64,000 nt of DNA from Peribacillus sp. FSL P2-0133 (GTDB taxonomy: Bacteria > Bacillota > Bacilli > Bacillales > DSM-1321): assembly GCF_037975445.1 (NCBI RefSeq), contig NZ_CP150254.1, positions 318,001-382,000 of the forward strand. Direction: 5' to 3'. The translations under genes and the position numbers were made by a program. The notes below the pieces were generated by a model. That model was not told where the DNA came from and searched no databases. It saw only the letters and a list, made by a program, of their open reading frames with translations. This document shows positions 51,911-61,562 of the stretch, piece by piece; positions within the stretch are counted from its first letter, which is position 1, and each line of letters begins with the position of its first letter.

Positions 51911-52912
51911 TTATTTCACTAAACTTTTTAAAACATTATCAATGATTTGTTCATTAGCGATTGCACCAGTGTATAACCAGCTTTCATCAGCAGAAAACTC
52001 ATGAACATTTCCGGATTTTACAGCAGGAATGCTTTTCCATAAAGACTCATTCAAGGCTTCAGAGCCAGTGGCTTCATCACTATTGATCAAGAATAGGTGA
52101 TCGGCATCCATTTCCACTAACTTCTCTAGAGAGATGGCGCTCCAGTTTCCTGTTGCACTAGCGGATATTTCCTTTACGACAGCCGGAACTTTCAAGCCTA
52201 AATCATCATACATGACAGCTCCGCTGGATAGGTTGTCGCTTACCACAAAGAATTTACCGCCGACTAGCCAAACGGCTGCCACGGAAGGATTATCCGTTTC
52301 TTTTTTTAAGGTTTCTTTCGCCTTTACAACTTTAGCATCATACTTTTCTAAAGCCTTCTTAGCGGCTTCTTCCTTCCCAAATACTTCTCCAACGCGCTTC
52401 AATTCATCACGCCAGTCATTGTTTACCTCGGTTCCGATTACATATGTAGGGGCGATTTTATTATATTGCTCATACTTTCCACCTTCAACCATGCTCGCAG
52501 AGTCCATGATGATTAAGTCCGGTTCCATTTTTTGAACAGCTTCAAAAGGGAGGTCATGTGGAATGGTAGGAATTCCATCAAGTTCGTCTTGTAAATACCC
52601 CTGTATACTTGCCCCATCTTTCACACTCCATTGAGCGACAGGCTTTATCCCAAGAGCGACAAGATTATCCTCAAGATATGTAGCGATGACACGTTTCGGA
52701 TTAGCTGGGACAACTACCTTGTTCCCCATTGCATCCGTTAAGGTTCTTGTTTTGGCTTCTGCTTGTTGGTCTTTAGCTGAAGTTTGATCTGTTTTATTTG
52801 TAGAAGATTGACTATCCGTCGCTTCTTCGTCACCGCAGGCAGCTAAGGAAAGGGCTAATAATCCAGCGCCCATCGCCTGTAACATTTTTTTTGTGCTCAA
52901 CACTTTATACAT
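51911..52912 (-). CDS. yfiY: Siderophore-binding lipoprotein (YfiY/FhuD type)
   Basis: This 333-residue lipoprotein has a signal peptide ending in LSLAACGDEE (lipobox LAAC), followed by a TroA/FepB-type binding domain: NKVVVPANPKRVIATYLEDN, ALGIKPVAQW, PDLIIMDSAS, IGTEVNNDWRDEL, and the C-terminal SLEKLVEMDADHLFLIN. The gene is divergent from two FecCD permeases, as in B. subtilis yfiY/yfiZ/yfhA (schizokinen/arthrobactin-type siderophores). The ATG at 52912 follows AGGAGG; a longer frame from 52978 is rejected. A Fur box lies 39 bases upstream. Confidence 0.88.
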   Translation of the reverse strand: MYKVLSTKKMLQAMGAGLLALSLAACGDEEATDSQSSTNKTDQTSAKDQQAEAKTRTLTDAMGNKVVVPANPKRVIATYLEDNLVALGIKPVAQWSVKDGASIQGYLQDELDGIPTIPHDLPFEAVQKMEPDLIIMDSASMVEGGKYEQYNKIAPTYVIGTEVNNDWRDELKRVGEVFGKEEAAKKALEKYDAKVVKAKETLKKETDNPSVAAVWLVGGKFFVVSDNLSSGAVMYDDLGLKVPAVVKEISASATGNWSAISLEKLVEMDADHLFLINSDEATGSEALNESLWKSIPAVKSGNVHEFSADESWLYTGAIANEQIIDNVLKSLVK

Positions 52913-52950
52913 TTGAATCCTCCTAAAGATATGATAAAATATACCGTGGA

Positions 52951-52965
52951 TGATAATGATTATCG
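52951..52965. promoter_or_regulatory. Fur box between siderophore genes
   Basis: TGATAATGATTATCG matches the 7-1-7 Fur box at 14 of 15 positions, in the divergent promoter region of the binding protein and the permeases. Confidence 0.85.
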
Positions 52966-53054
52966 ATTTCAATTTCAATTAATTTAATTATAGAAACCAC
53001 TCATTGTCAATCGTTATTTTGGGCATTTTCACTATAAAGAGAGTAGTTGTTAAG

Positions 53055-54095
53055 ATGAATTCAAAAACAAAGATAGATAAGATACCGCAAAATACATATA
53101 AAAATAGATTAGTAAGTTTGATAATAATGATAGTAGGTATTGGCTTATTGCTCATTTCGGTCGTGGCTTCGATTAACTTTGGGGCTGCCGATTTAAGTTA
53201 TCGTGATGTTTACAACGCATTATTTCAATTCGATGAAGATAATCCGGCACATACGATCATTCGGCAATTAAGGTTTCCACGTGCAGTCGCCGCTATATGT
53301 GTAGGAGCTGCTTTAGCCGTTTCCGGAGCGATCATGCAGGGAATGACAAGAAATCCATTGGCATCACCTTCGATAATGGGTGTAACGGCGGGTTCTTCAT
53401 TCCTAATTGCAATTGCTCTCGTGGTTATACCAGGTATAACTTACCTTGGTTTAATGATGTTCTCTTTTGTAGGTGCAGGTTTAGGGGCAGCATTGGTTTT
53501 CGGGATTACATCGTTTTCGAGAGGCGGCATTACACCTGTAAAGCTCGCGTTGGCCGGCTCGGCCATTACCTCCTTGCTTAGCTCACTTTCTACGGCAGTC
53601 GGGATTAAATTCAATATTTCAAAGGACATAAGCTATTGGTTTGCTGGGGGAGTTTCAAGTGTGCAGCCGCAGCATGTTTTATTTACGCTGCCATTTATAT
53701 TGGCCGGGCTATTGTTAGCTTTAGCCCTTTCGCGTTCTATTTCCATTCTCAGCCTAGGTGAAGAAGTGGCAAAGGGACTTGGACAAAATACAGGCATAGT
53801 GAAACTAATGGGAACGATTGTAGTATTGTTGCTGACGGGAGCTGCAGTATCAATAGCGGGAATGATAGGATTCATAGGTTTGGTCATTCCCCATATTACA
53901 AGGTTTCTGATAGGTAATGATTATCGGCTGATCATTCCATGTTCGGCAATTTTGGGTGGGGTGCTATTGATTGTGTCCGATATCGTCGGACGCATGGTGA
54001 ATGCCCCATTCGAGACACCTGTTGGAGCCATAACAGCCATTATCGGTGTCCCCTTTTTCCTTTATTTAGCACGTAAAGAAGGGAGGGGATTATGA
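53055..54095 (+). CDS. yfiZ: Siderophore ABC permease (FecCD family, YfiZ type)
   Basis: This 346-residue permease has ten membrane helices. Family motifs are RFPRAVAAICVGAALAVSGAIMQG, NPLASPSIMGVTAGSSF, and the ATPase-contact region SLGEEVAKGLG, with IGFIGLVIPHITRFLIG near the end. The ATG at 53055 has only a weak ribosome binding site; the longer frame from 53004 has none and overlaps the promoter. It forms a heterodimer with the next gene's product, with which it shares an ATGA overlap. Confidence 0.9.
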   Translation: MNSKTKIDKIPQNTYKNRLVSLIIMIVGIGLLLISVVASINFGAADLSYRDVYNALFQFDEDNPAHTIIRQLRFPRAVAAICVGAALAVSGAIMQGMTRNPLASPSIMGVTAGSSFLIAIALVVIPGITYLGLMMFSFVGAGLGAALVFGITSFSRGGITPVKLALAGSAITSLLSSLSTAVGIKFNISKDISYWFAGGVSSVQPQHVLFTLPFILAGLLLALALSRSISILSLGEEVAKGLGQNTGIVKLMGTIVVLLLTGAAVSIAGMIGFIGLVIPHITRFLIGNDYRLIIPCSAILGGVLLIVSDIVGRMVNAPFETPVGAITAIIGVPFFLYLARKEGRGL

Positions 54096-55117
54096 TGAAG
54101 CATTCGGCCCCAAAAGAGGGATTGTATAAAAAACTGCTTTTCATAACTAGCGTTTTAACCGTTATTGTATTTTTCATTAGTATTAATGCGGGCTATATTA
54201 AGATTCCATTGACTGATGTCATGACGACATTATTAGGAAACGGCACTGCTCAAAATGAGTTGACGATTTTCGAATTTCGTTTACCAAGAATTGTTCTGGC
54301 AATTCTAGTTGGAATGGGGATTGCCATTTCAGGTGCCATTCTACAGGGCATTTCTCAAAATCCCCTAGCTGACCCGGGCATACTGGGCATCAACGCAGGT
54401 GCAGGATTCACAGTTGTACTTTATATGTTCTTCTTCCAAAGCACTGCATTTTTCAAGGGGGGGGCATCGGTATTCATCATGCCTTTCACTGCTTTATTGG
54501 GTTCTTTTCTTGCCGCTTTTTTAATTTATGTATTATCTTGGAAAAAAGGGCGGGTGACGCCCGCGAGACTATTATTGGTAGGCATAGGAATAAATGCAGC
54601 ATTCGGTGCGGGTCTGATGATCTTCCAGATGAAAATGGAGCCGAACAATTTCATGAAGGCACTAATCTGGTTATCTGGGACGATCTGGGGGACAAATTGG
54701 ACCTTTGTATGGGCGTTGTTACCGTGGTTGGTCGTGCTAATTCCTTTATCGATTTATAAATCAAAGGTATTGGATGTCTTGCGCTTAGGCGACTCGATTG
54801 CGATTGGAGTAGGTGTACAGGTAGAAAAAGAACGCAGGCTATTATTGATGATTTCAGTCGCATTGGCTGGTGTATGCGTTTCGGTTGGCGGAGGCATTAC
54901 GTTTTTAGGTCTGATCGCACCGCATATAGCCAGGAGATTAGTGGGGGCAAGACATGCAAAACTATTACCACTCACTGCAATCTTAGGTTCCTTATTGCTG
55001 TTATCCGCCGATACTTTAGGAAGAGTCATCATGGCCCCAATGGAATTGCCAGTGGGGATCATCGTTTCGATTTTAGGAGCGCCGTATTTTATCTACTTGC
55101 TCTTGAAAAACATTTAG
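54092..55117 (+). CDS. yfhA: Siderophore ABC permease (FecCD family, YfhA type)
   Basis: This 341-residue second permease subunit has the motifs RLPRIVLAILVGMGIAISGAILQG, NPLADPGILGINAGAGF, RLGDSIAIGVG and ITFLGLIAPHIARRLVG. The ATG overlaps the yfiZ stop (ATGA). The operon ends here with a terminator and encodes no ATPase. In B. subtilis the matching ATPase (YusV) is encoded elsewhere, and the same is likely here. Confidence 0.9.
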   Translation: MMKHSAPKEGLYKKLLFITSVLTVIVFFISINAGYIKIPLTDVMTTLLGNGTAQNELTIFEFRLPRIVLAILVGMGIAISGAILQGISQNPLADPGILGINAGAGFTVVLYMFFFQSTAFFKGGASVFIMPFTALLGSFLAAFLIYVLSWKKGRVTPARLLLVGIGINAAFGAGLMIFQMKMEPNNFMKALIWLSGTIWGTNWTFVWALLPWLVVLIPLSIYKSKVLDVLRLGDSIAIGVGVQVEKERRLLLMISVALAGVCVSVGGGITFLGLIAPHIARRLVGARHAKLLPLTAILGSLLLLSADTLGRVIMAPMELPVGIIVSILGAPYFIYLLLKNI

Positions 55118-55154
55118 AATATATGGGAAGTACATAAAAGTTTCAGAAAAAAAA

Positions 55155-55194
55155 AAGCCCATTTTCCAGGACATTAATGAGAATGGGCTTTTTT
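55155..55194 (+). terminator. Terminator after siderophore permeases
   Basis: AAGCCCATTTTC pairs with GAGAATGGGCTT (near perfect) and is followed by TTTTTT. Confidence 0.9.
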
Positions 55195-55298
55195 GCATTC
55201 ATAGGTTTTCAAAGAGTATTGATGTGAGCTGTACGGATAGAAAGCGGCATTGGGGAGTGATGAATTATCCCCTAAAAGATTTATTTTAAAAAAATATA

Positions 55299-55328
55299 TT
55301 GACTGAACAGCTTGTATCCGCTTACAAT
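55299..55328 (+). promoter_or_regulatory. hut promoter overlapped by a cre site
   Basis: TTGACT (55299-55304) and TACAAT (55323-55328) with an 18-base spacer form the promoter. TGTATCCGCTTACA (55313-55326) matches the cre consensus at 13 of 14 positions and covers the -10, implying CcpA repression of histidine use by good carbon sources. Confidence 0.75.
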
Positions 55329-55376
55329 AATATTTAGTTATTAGTGTATTTAGAAAATTGTAAAAGAGGTACTTGC

Positions 55377-55826
55377 ATGACAAAGGAATTCGACAGAAGA
55401 ATCGGGCGCCATGCAATCATGTACGCGTTTGCGGACGAAGAGGAAGAAGTCATATTGACGAATGATCTAAAGCGGATGGATTGGCTTTATGGAAAAGGTA
55501 AAGTCGGTTCAATGGAGCTGCAGAAAATAGTTGCGGCCATTGAGACATCAGCGAAAAGACTTGGATTAGTTAATCCCGATATGTATCGTGAAATGCATGC
55601 GCTGTATCATGCGATCATCGAAGCACTCCAAGGAGTGACACGCGGCCAAGTCGAGCTTGGCGGCCTTTTGAGGACTGCGGGCCTTCGGTTTGCAATCGTT
55701 CGGGGCAGGCCGTTTAAAAGCAGGGACGAAGGTGAATGGATTGCTGTCGCCGTGTATGGAACGATTGGAGCACCGGTTCGGGGATTTGAACATGAAGCCG
55801 TTGGCTTGGGAATTAACCACATTTAA
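55377..55826 (+). CDS. hutP: HutP, RNA-binding antiterminator of the hut operon
   Basis: This 149-residue protein is close to B. subtilis HutP (148 residues): [83 protein letters not shown] and a final GINHI. HutP hexamers bind UAG/NAG repeats in the leader RNA when L-histidine and magnesium are present, and let transcription pass the terminator. Histidine residues that bind metal (HALYH) are kept. The ATG at 55377 follows AGAGGT. The target terminator lies just downstream, before hutH. Confidence 0.95.
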   Translation: MTKEFDRRIGRHAIMYAFADEEEEVILTNDLKRMDWLYGKGKVGSMELQKIVAAIETSAKRLGLVNPDMYREMHALYHAIIEALQGVTRGQVELGGLLRTAGLRFAIVRGRPFKSRDEGEWIAVAVYGTIGAPVRGFEHEAVGLGINHI

Positions 55827-55841
55827 ATAATTAAAAGCCTA

Positions 55842-55908
55842 TAGTTATTTAGTGAAATAGGGGGCTGTATTGAAAGACTGGATAAGTCTGTCAATATGGC
55901 CTCCTTTT
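55842..55908 (+). terminator. HutP-controlled attenuator
   Basis: Three TAG triplets (55842, 55850, 55858) spaced at a constant 8-base period are followed by a strong terminator (55860-55904: a stem of about 20 paired positions with one mismatch, ending in TTTT). The third TAG touches the base of the stem. HutP bound to these triplets in the RNA would block the hairpin. Confidence 0.85.
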
Positions 55909-55940
55909 GTTTGTTTAAAAAAAGAATAGGGGTGCAGGAA

Positions 55941-57458
55941 ATGATTATGTTAACGGGCCAAACTTTAACGATTGAAGAAGCGAAAAAAGTATTATATGGG
56001 GAAGCATTTGTCTCTGCTTCAGCCGAGAGTGTTAAGAAAGTGGAAAAAAGCCGGGAAGCGGTTGAGAATATCGTGAAACAAAAGAAAGTCGTCTACGGTA
56101 TTACAACAGGATTCGGGAAGTTCAGCGATGTTTTGATTGATGCAGAGGACGCAGAGCAGTTACAGTGGAATTTGATTCACTCCCATGCGTGCGGAGTCGG
56201 GGAACCATTTCCGGAGGTGGTTTCGAGAGCTATGGTCCTTCTCCGTGCCAATGCGCTATTAAAAGGGTTTTCAGGCGTCCGTCCTGTCGTCATAGAACGT
56301 TTGATCGATCTTTTGAATGCTCATATCCACCCGGTCATCCCTCAGCAAGGTTCTCTTGGAGCAAGTGGGGACTTGGCGCCGCTTTCCCATTTAGCTTTAG
56401 TATTGATGGGAGAAGGGGAAGTGTTTTATAAAGGAGAGCGAATGGAAGCCATCGTAGCTTTATCGAAGGAAGGCATTCTTCCAGTGACACTTAAAGCAAA
56501 AGAAGGTCTTGCATTAATTAACGGAACACAGGCCATGACGGGGATGGGCCTAGTAAATTACATTGAAGCTGAACAGCTGGCCCATCAAACTGAAGCGATT
56601 GCTTCACTGACTTTAGAGGGATTACGCGGCATTGAAGATGCCTTTGATCCGGATGTTCATCTAGCACGCGGTTACCGCCAGCAAACAGAGGTCGCGGAAC
56701 GGATCCTTCGCATGATCAGCGGCAGCCAGCTCATCACCAAGCAAGGAGAACTGCGGGTACAGGATGCTTATTCGCTTCGCTGCATCCCGCAAGTGCATGG
56801 TGCATCATGGCAAACTCTTGATTATGTAAAAGAGAAATTGGAGATCGAAATGAATGCTGCGACGGATAATCCGCTTATTTTTGACGATGGGGAAAAGGTT
56901 ATTTCAGGGGGTAACTTCCATGGCCAGCCGATTGCATTTGCGATGGACTTCATGAAAATCGCTGTTGCTGAGCTTGCGAACATTTCAGAGCGCCGCATTG
57001 AGCGACTCGTCAATCCTCAGCTGAATGATTTACCGCCATTCTTAAGTCCGTCGCCTGGCTTGCAGTCGGGAGCGATGATCATGCAATATTGTGCAGCTTC
57101 ACTCGTCTCTGAGAATAAAACACTCGCACATCCTGCAAGTGTTGATTCCATTCCATCTTCAGCGAACCAGGAAGATCATGTAAGCATGGGAACGATTGGG
57201 TCCCGACACGCACATCAAATCATTCAAAACGTTCGCCGCGTTTTGTCGATTGAGCTCATTTGTGCCCTACAAGCGGTGGAATACCGTGGAATAGAAAAGA
57301 TGGCTCCGTTTACAAAAGAGTTTTATACGGAAGCAAGAAAGCTCATTCCAAGCATTACACAAGATCGTATCTTTTCAAAAGATATCGAAGCAACGGCAAG
57401 CTGGTTACATCAGATCGATTGGAATTCATTTATTAATAGGAGTTTACCTACAACATAA
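55941..57458 (+). CDS. hutH: Histidine ammonia-lyase HutH
   Basis: This 505-residue enzyme deaminates L-histidine to urocanate. The MIO prosthetic group forms from the Ala-Ser-Gly of [14 protein letters not shown]. The catalytic Tyr region [40 protein letters not shown] and [15 protein letters not shown] are all present. The length matches B. subtilis HutH (508). The ATG at 55941 aligns with the B. subtilis start; the longer frame from 55896 overlaps the attenuator. The usual hutU, hutI and hutG do not follow, so the rest of the pathway is elsewhere or lost. Confidence 0.95.
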   Translation: MIMLTGQTLTIEEAKKVLYGEAFVSASAESVKKVEKSREAVENIVKQKKVVYGITTGFGKFSDVLIDAEDAEQLQWNLIHSHACGVGEPFPEVVSRAMVLLRANALLKGFSGVRPVVIERLIDLLNAHIHPVIPQQGSLGASGDLAPLSHLALVLMGEGEVFYKGERMEAIVALSKEGILPVTLKAKEGLALINGTQAMTGMGLVNYIEAEQLAHQTEAIASLTLEGLRGIEDAFDPDVHLARGYRQQTEVAERILRMISGSQLITKQGELRVQDAYSLRCIPQVHGASWQTLDYVKEKLEIEMNAATDNPLIFDDGEKVISGGNFHGQPIAFAMDFMKIAVAELANISERRIERLVNPQLNDLPPFLSPSPGLQSGAMIMQYCAASLVSENKTLAHPASVDSIPSSANQEDHVSMGTIGSRHAHQIIQNVRRVLSIELICALQAVEYRGIEKMAPFTKEFYTEARKLIPSITQDRIFSKDIEATASWLHQIDWNSFINRSLPTT

Positions 57459-57485
57459 TATGAAGTGCGGAATATCCGAATAAAC

Positions 57486-57525
57486 GTTAGGCTTATAGCC
57501 CTTTGACTTGGGTTTTAAGCCTAAC
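57486..57525 (+). terminator. Hairpin after hutH
   Basis: GTTAGGCTTA pairs perfectly with TAAGCCTAAC, with CCC/GGG in the inner loop. There is no T tract. Confidence 0.5.
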
Positions 57526-57689
57526 ATCGTTATGTAAATGCAACATAGATCCCAGAAATCCAAAAAGGTCCCGGCATTAGAGAAAATGACCTTGAAATAG
57601 TAATAAGTGCAGGAAATGACCATTGATGAAATGATCGGCTTTACCTATTCGTGCTAGATTAAATATGCATTTTTGGAGGGGAATCTAAT

Positions 57690-59180
57690 TTGGAAAATCG
57701 GCAATTGCAACCACCTGTCATAAATGAACAAAACCAGCCGTCAAATACTTTACAAAGGAAGCTAAAAGCGCGCCACCTTACGATGATTTCGCTGGGCGGT
57801 GCAATTGGAACAGGGCTGTTTCTCGGAAGCGGTCCAGCCATTCACTCTGCAGGGCCTGGCGGTGCTTTGGTCGCTTACGCCGTAATTGGTATAATGGTTT
57901 ATTTTATTATGACAAGCCTTGGAGAACTGGCATCATTTATGCCAGTCAGCGGAGCTTTCAGCACCTATGCTTCGCGTTTCATCGACCCAGCATTAGGGTT
58001 TGCGCTTGGTTGGAACTATTGGTTCACTTGGGCGATGACCCTTGCTGCGGAACTATCTGCCGCAACGATGGTAATGAAGTTTTGGTTTCCTAACAGTCCG
58101 TCATTTTTATGGAGTTCTTTGTTTTTAGTTTTGATATTCTTATTGAATTACGTATCTGTTAAAGGGTATGGCGAAGGGGAATATTGGTTTTCTCTCATTA
58201 AAGTGGCAACCATCATCATTTTTATCGTTGTCGGAATATTGATGATATTCGGAATTATGAACGGAGAGGCGATTGGTTTTAAAAACTTCACAGTTGGTGA
58301 CGCTCCGTTTGCCGGTGGTTTTTTGGCAACATTGGGTATTTTCATTGCTGCTGGATTTTCTTTTCAAGGTACAGAAATAGTCGGTGTTGCAGCCGGTGAA
58401 AGTGAAGACCCGGCAAAAAATGTACCTCGTGCAGTTCGCAGCATTTTTTGGAGAATCTTCCTCTTTTACATCCTGGCCATAGTTGTTATTGGGTTGATCG
58501 TTCCTTATACGAATGGCAGTCTGCAGGGACACACGATCATGGTCAGCCCCTTTACGATGGTGTTTGAAAAAGTGGGACTGGCATTTGCTGCTTCCGTGAT
58601 GAATGCCATCATTTTGACAGCCGTATTATCCGCTGGTAATTCAAGCCTTTACGTGACAAGCCGAATGTTGTACTCAATGGCAAATGAAGGACTGGCACCG
58701 CGTATTTTTGGGAAGCTTAACAAGCGCGGCGTTCCCATTTGGGGACTGGTTGTCACTTCACTTGTAGGGATGTTGGCCTTTTTTGCCTCCATTTTCGGTG
58801 ATGGAGTTATTTATATTTGGCTCATGAATGCGGTTGGAGTGACTGGATTTATATTTTGGCTGGGTATAGCGGCAAGCCATTACAGGTTTAGAAAGGCTTA
58901 TATTGCACAAGGGTATTCACTGGACGACCTTCCCTATAAGTCAAAATGGTTTCCTTTCGGACCGATATTTTCCTTTGTTCTTTGTTTTTTCGTTTTATTG
59001 GCGCAAAACTATCAGGCCTTCATTGGCGATGACATTAACTGGGCAAGTGTGATCGCTGCCTATCTTGGCATCCCATTCTTTTTGATAATGTGGCTTGGTT
59101 ATAAGTTCATTAAGAAAACAAAAGTAATTCCGATAGAGGAATGCCAAATCGATTTTGATGAACATAGGAATGCAAAATAG
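57690..59180 (+). CDS. Amino-acid permease (AAT/APC family)
   Basis: This 496-residue APC-superfamily amino-acid transporter has twelve helices. Motifs are LKARHLTMISLGGAIGTGLF, MPVSGAFSTYASRFIDPALG, GWNYWFTWAMTLAAE, FQGTEIVGVAAGESEDPAKN and NSSLYVTSRMLYSMANEG, all typical of the LysP/RocE-type AAT group. The start is TTG after GGAGGGG. Being downstream of hutH, it may import histidine, but LysP-like lysine specificity is also possible. No terminator with a T tract separates it from hutH, though a 230-base gap does. Confidence 0.9.
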   Translation: MENRQLQPPVINEQNQPSNTLQRKLKARHLTMISLGGAIGTGLFLGSGPAIHSAGPGGALVAYAVIGIMVYFIMTSLGELASFMPVSGAFSTYASRFIDPALGFALGWNYWFTWAMTLAAELSAATMVMKFWFPNSPSFLWSSLFLVLIFLLNYVSVKGYGEGEYWFSLIKVATIIIFIVVGILMIFGIMNGEAIGFKNFTVGDAPFAGGFLATLGIFIAAGFSFQGTEIVGVAAGESEDPAKNVPRAVRSIFWRIFLFYILAIVVIGLIVPYTNGSLQGHTIMVSPFTMVFEKVGLAFAASVMNAIILTAVLSAGNSSLYVTSRMLYSMANEGLAPRIFGKLNKRGVPIWGLVVTSLVGMLAFFASIFGDGVIYIWLMNAVGVTGFIFWLGIAASHYRFRKAYIAQGYSLDDLPYKSKWFPFGPIFSFVLCFFVLLAQNYQAFIGDDINWASVIAAYLGIPFFLIMWLGYKFIKKTKVIPIEECQIDFDEHRNAK

Positions 59181-59375
59181 ACATAAGACTTCTTTATTTC
59201 TTTGTTAAGAAAGTTAGTTTTAGCAGCTTTGAAATGACAAGGTTCCTTACCGCCAAAGAAACAAAATAAACAATAATTTAAAGTTGATGCCAGTTGATTG
59301 AGCCGAAGTAACTTGTTGGAGATGATTGAATCAATACGCATAATATCAATTTCATTTAAGGAATATGCCTTTTTT

Positions 59376-59423
59376 ATCCCCTCCTAGGTAGATTAAATAA
59401 TCTACCTAGGAGGGGATTTTTTT
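59376..59423 (+). terminator. Long palindromic terminator
   Basis: ATCCCCTCCTAGGTAGATTA pairs perfectly with its complement across a 2-base loop and is followed by seven T. It is about 200 bases after the permease stop. The 3' arm also carries AGGAGGGG, which could act as a ribosome binding site for the frame at 59425. Confidence 0.9.
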
Positions 59424-59424
59424 A

Positions 59425-59532
59425 TTGGCGAAAAGGGACAAACATTTAAAACGTGAAGTAGTTCGATTAAAGTTGGAGGAGGTTCATTGGATTTATGCTT
59501 TGTTAAAAAGGCAAGAGATTTCCTTGATATAG
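59425..59532 (+). CDS. Possible 35-residue peptide after terminator hairpin
   Basis: A TTG nine bases after AGGAGGGG starts a 35-codon frame (LAKRDKHLKREVVRLKLEE...) that gives a basic amphipathic helix. Its ribosome binding site is buried in the terminator stem, so it is either hidden or not a gene. Similar text at 39320-39360 (GGAGGGGATTTTT, TTG, AAAAGGGGCAAAC) suggests a recurring element rather than a unique gene. Confidence 0.3.
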   Translation: MAKRDKHLKREVVRLKLEEVHWIYALLKRQEISLI

Positions 59533-59748
59533 CCTAGTTAACGGTTTTGGAAAACAGAGATAAACCCTGCCAAAAGGGTTTGGAGGGTTATTTGGCATGG
59601 CCGTGAAAAATGTAACAAAAGGATATAAAATAATTCAGGTGTAATTGGGGAGGAAAGAATGGACACTATAATTTGCATTACAAAATGTTGAGTCTAACGT
59701 CTATATCAAATGGTCTATGAACATGTTCGGAAATAATTGTTCATCTAC

Positions 59749-60702
59749 TTATTTAAATGTCCTTTCTTCTATATACTCACCGATTTTTCGGAACTTATCA
59801 AAACGTTGTTGGCGTAGAATGCCTTTATCTAATTGACCAAGTTCTTGTAATGCTTTTCGTAAGGTTTCTTTGATAAAGTGCGATTGAAGTGGGATGTCAA
59901 TATGTGCTCCTCCTACAGGTTCTTTGATGATCTCATCAATCACTCCTAGTTCCATCAAGTCCTTAGCCGTAATTTTCAATGCTTCAGCTGCTCGTTTTGC
60001 TTGTGTGGCATCCTTCCATAATAATGCTGCTGCTCCTTCAGGTGAAATAACCGAATAAAATGTGTTTTCTAGCATGTAGATTCGATTGCCGATACCAAGA
60101 GCCAATGCACCACCACTCCCACCTTCACCAACTACAAAACAGATGATAGGAACTCCAAAACTTGCCATTTCACGAAGATTGAGGGCGATAGCTTGAGATT
60201 GTCCGCGTTCTTCGGCTTCACGACCTGGGAAGGCTCCTGCCGTGTTGATAAATGTTACGATGGGGCGATTGAACTTATTGGCTTGTTGCATAATTCTTAG
60301 GGATTTTCTGTAGCCTTCAGGTTGCGACATGCCAAAACGACGATAGATATTGTCTTTAGTATTTTTACCTTTTTGATTTCCTAAGACAGTTATAGGCATT
60401 CCTTCGAAGGTAGCTATTCCTGAAACCAATGCAGGATCTTCCCCATAAAGTCTGTCACCATGAAGTTCAATAAAGTCTTCAAAAATATGGTGGATATAAT
60501 CTAAAGTAGTAGGACGTTGTTGAATTCTGGATAGTTGAATTTTATCCCAAACTTCCATATTCTCGTTAAGATGAATTTTGATGTCATTGACTTTTTGCTC
60601 AAGATTATTTATTACTTCGTTAAAGTCAAGATTATGCTTTGTAGACACCTCTTTCAATTCAGCAATTTGATTTTCCAGTTGTTTTAATACTTGCAAGTTC
60701 AT
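59749..60702 (-). CDS. accA: Acetyl-CoA carboxylase carboxyltransferase subunit alpha
   Basis: This 317-residue crotonase-superfamily subunit, with AccD, moves the carboxyl group from biotin to acetyl-CoA to make malonyl-CoA. Features are an N-terminal coiled segment ([20 protein letters not shown]), [57 protein letters not shown] and [13 protein letters not shown]. The ATG overlaps the accD stop (ATGA). The usual accDA neighbours (pfkA, pyk) are absent, so this may be a second copy. Confidence 0.93.
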   Translation of the reverse strand: MNLQVLKQLENQIAELKEVSTKHNLDFNEVINNLEQKVNDIKIHLNENMEVWDKIQLSRIQQRPTTLDYIHHIFEDFIELHGDRLYGEDPALVSGIATFEGMPITVLGNQKGKNTKDNIYRRFGMSQPEGYRKSLRIMQQANKFNRPIVTFINTAGAFPGREAEERGQSQAIALNLREMASFGVPIICFVVGEGGSGGALALGIGNRIYMLENTFYSVISPEGAAALLWKDATQAKRAAEALKITAKDLMELGVIDEIIKEPVGGAHIDIPLQSHFIKETLRKALQELGQLDKGILRQQRFDKFRKIGEYIEERTFK

Positions 60703-61562
60703 CGTTTAAAACACTCCCTGAAGTCGAGATGATGGATTTTTAAAATGGTTGTTAATGATTGTTTTAATTCACTCCTATTTACAACCATATCCAGTTGCCC
60801 ATGGTCCAATAAAAATTCAGAGGTTTGGAAATTTTCCGGAAGTTCTTCTCTTATCGTCTGTTCAATTATGCGTCTTCCTGCAAAGCCAATTAAAGCTTGT
60901 GGTTCGGCAATATTGATATCACCTAATGAAGCGAAGCTAGCAGAAACTCCACCCGTTGTAGGATTCGTTAAAACGGATACGAAAAGGATCTTTTCGTAGT
61001 TTAGTTGTTCTAAAGCAACACTCGTTTTTGCCATCTGCATGAGGCTAAGAATTCCTTCTTGCATACGAGCTCCGCCGCTTGCCGAAAACAATATAAATGG
61101 TTTTCGAGTTTTTAATGATTCCTCAATGGCTCTTGTGATTTTTTCACCGACTGCTGAGCCCAAACTTCCCATACGGAAACGAGAATCCATGACACCAATC
61201 ACAATCGGATAGCCACCTATGGAAGCTGCCCCGGTAATAACCGCATCATTTAATGCAGTCTTATTCTTATCAGAAATTAATTTATCTTTATATTCAGGGA
61301 AGTTCAGCGGGTCAACGGAAATTAAACTTTTATTGAATTCCGAAAAAGAACCACTATCTGTAAGCATTGAAATGCGTTCATAAGCTGAAACCGGGTGGTG
61401 ATATTGGCATTTCGGACATACATTCAATTCTATTTTCATAAGAGATTCATCAAAAGTTTCCCCACATGATTTACAAGTAAAAGGGATTTGAGTAATGCTT
61501 TTGTCTATTTCAAAAAAAGAATTCGATTCTATTTTTTCTCTCTTTAATGGATAAATCTCCAT
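60699..61562 (-). CDS. accD: Acetyl-CoA carboxylase carboxyltransferase subunit beta
   Basis: This subunit, of about 287 residues, has an N-terminal Cys4 zinc finger (CKSCGETF and CPKCQYHHP). The carboxyltransferase domain has [42 protein letters not shown] and [18 protein letters not shown], ending [15 protein letters not shown]. The ATG at 61562 lies just after AAGGAGG (a TTG three bases earlier is too close). It forms a coupled pair with accA. Sequence details diverge noticeably from B. subtilis AccD outside the core, consistent with a paralogue. Confidence 0.93.
   Translation of the reverse strand: MEIYPLKREKIESNSFFEIDKSITQIPFTCKSCGETFDESLMKIELNVCPKCQYHHPVSAYERISMLTDSGSFSEFNKSLISVDPLNFPEYKDKLISDKNKTALNDAVITGAASIGGYPIVIGVMDSRFRMGSLGSAVGEKITRAIEESLKTRKPFILFSASGGARMQEGILSLMQMAKTSVALEQLNYEKILFVSVLTNPTTGGVSASFASLGDINIAEPQALIGFAGRRIIEQTIREELPENFQTSEFLLDHGQLDMVVNRSELKQSLTTILKIHHLDFRECFKR

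Noticed and set aside
54754..55062. 102-codon leftward frame inside the siderophore permease gene
   Set aside because: Antisense shadow of a membrane-protein gene; no start signals.
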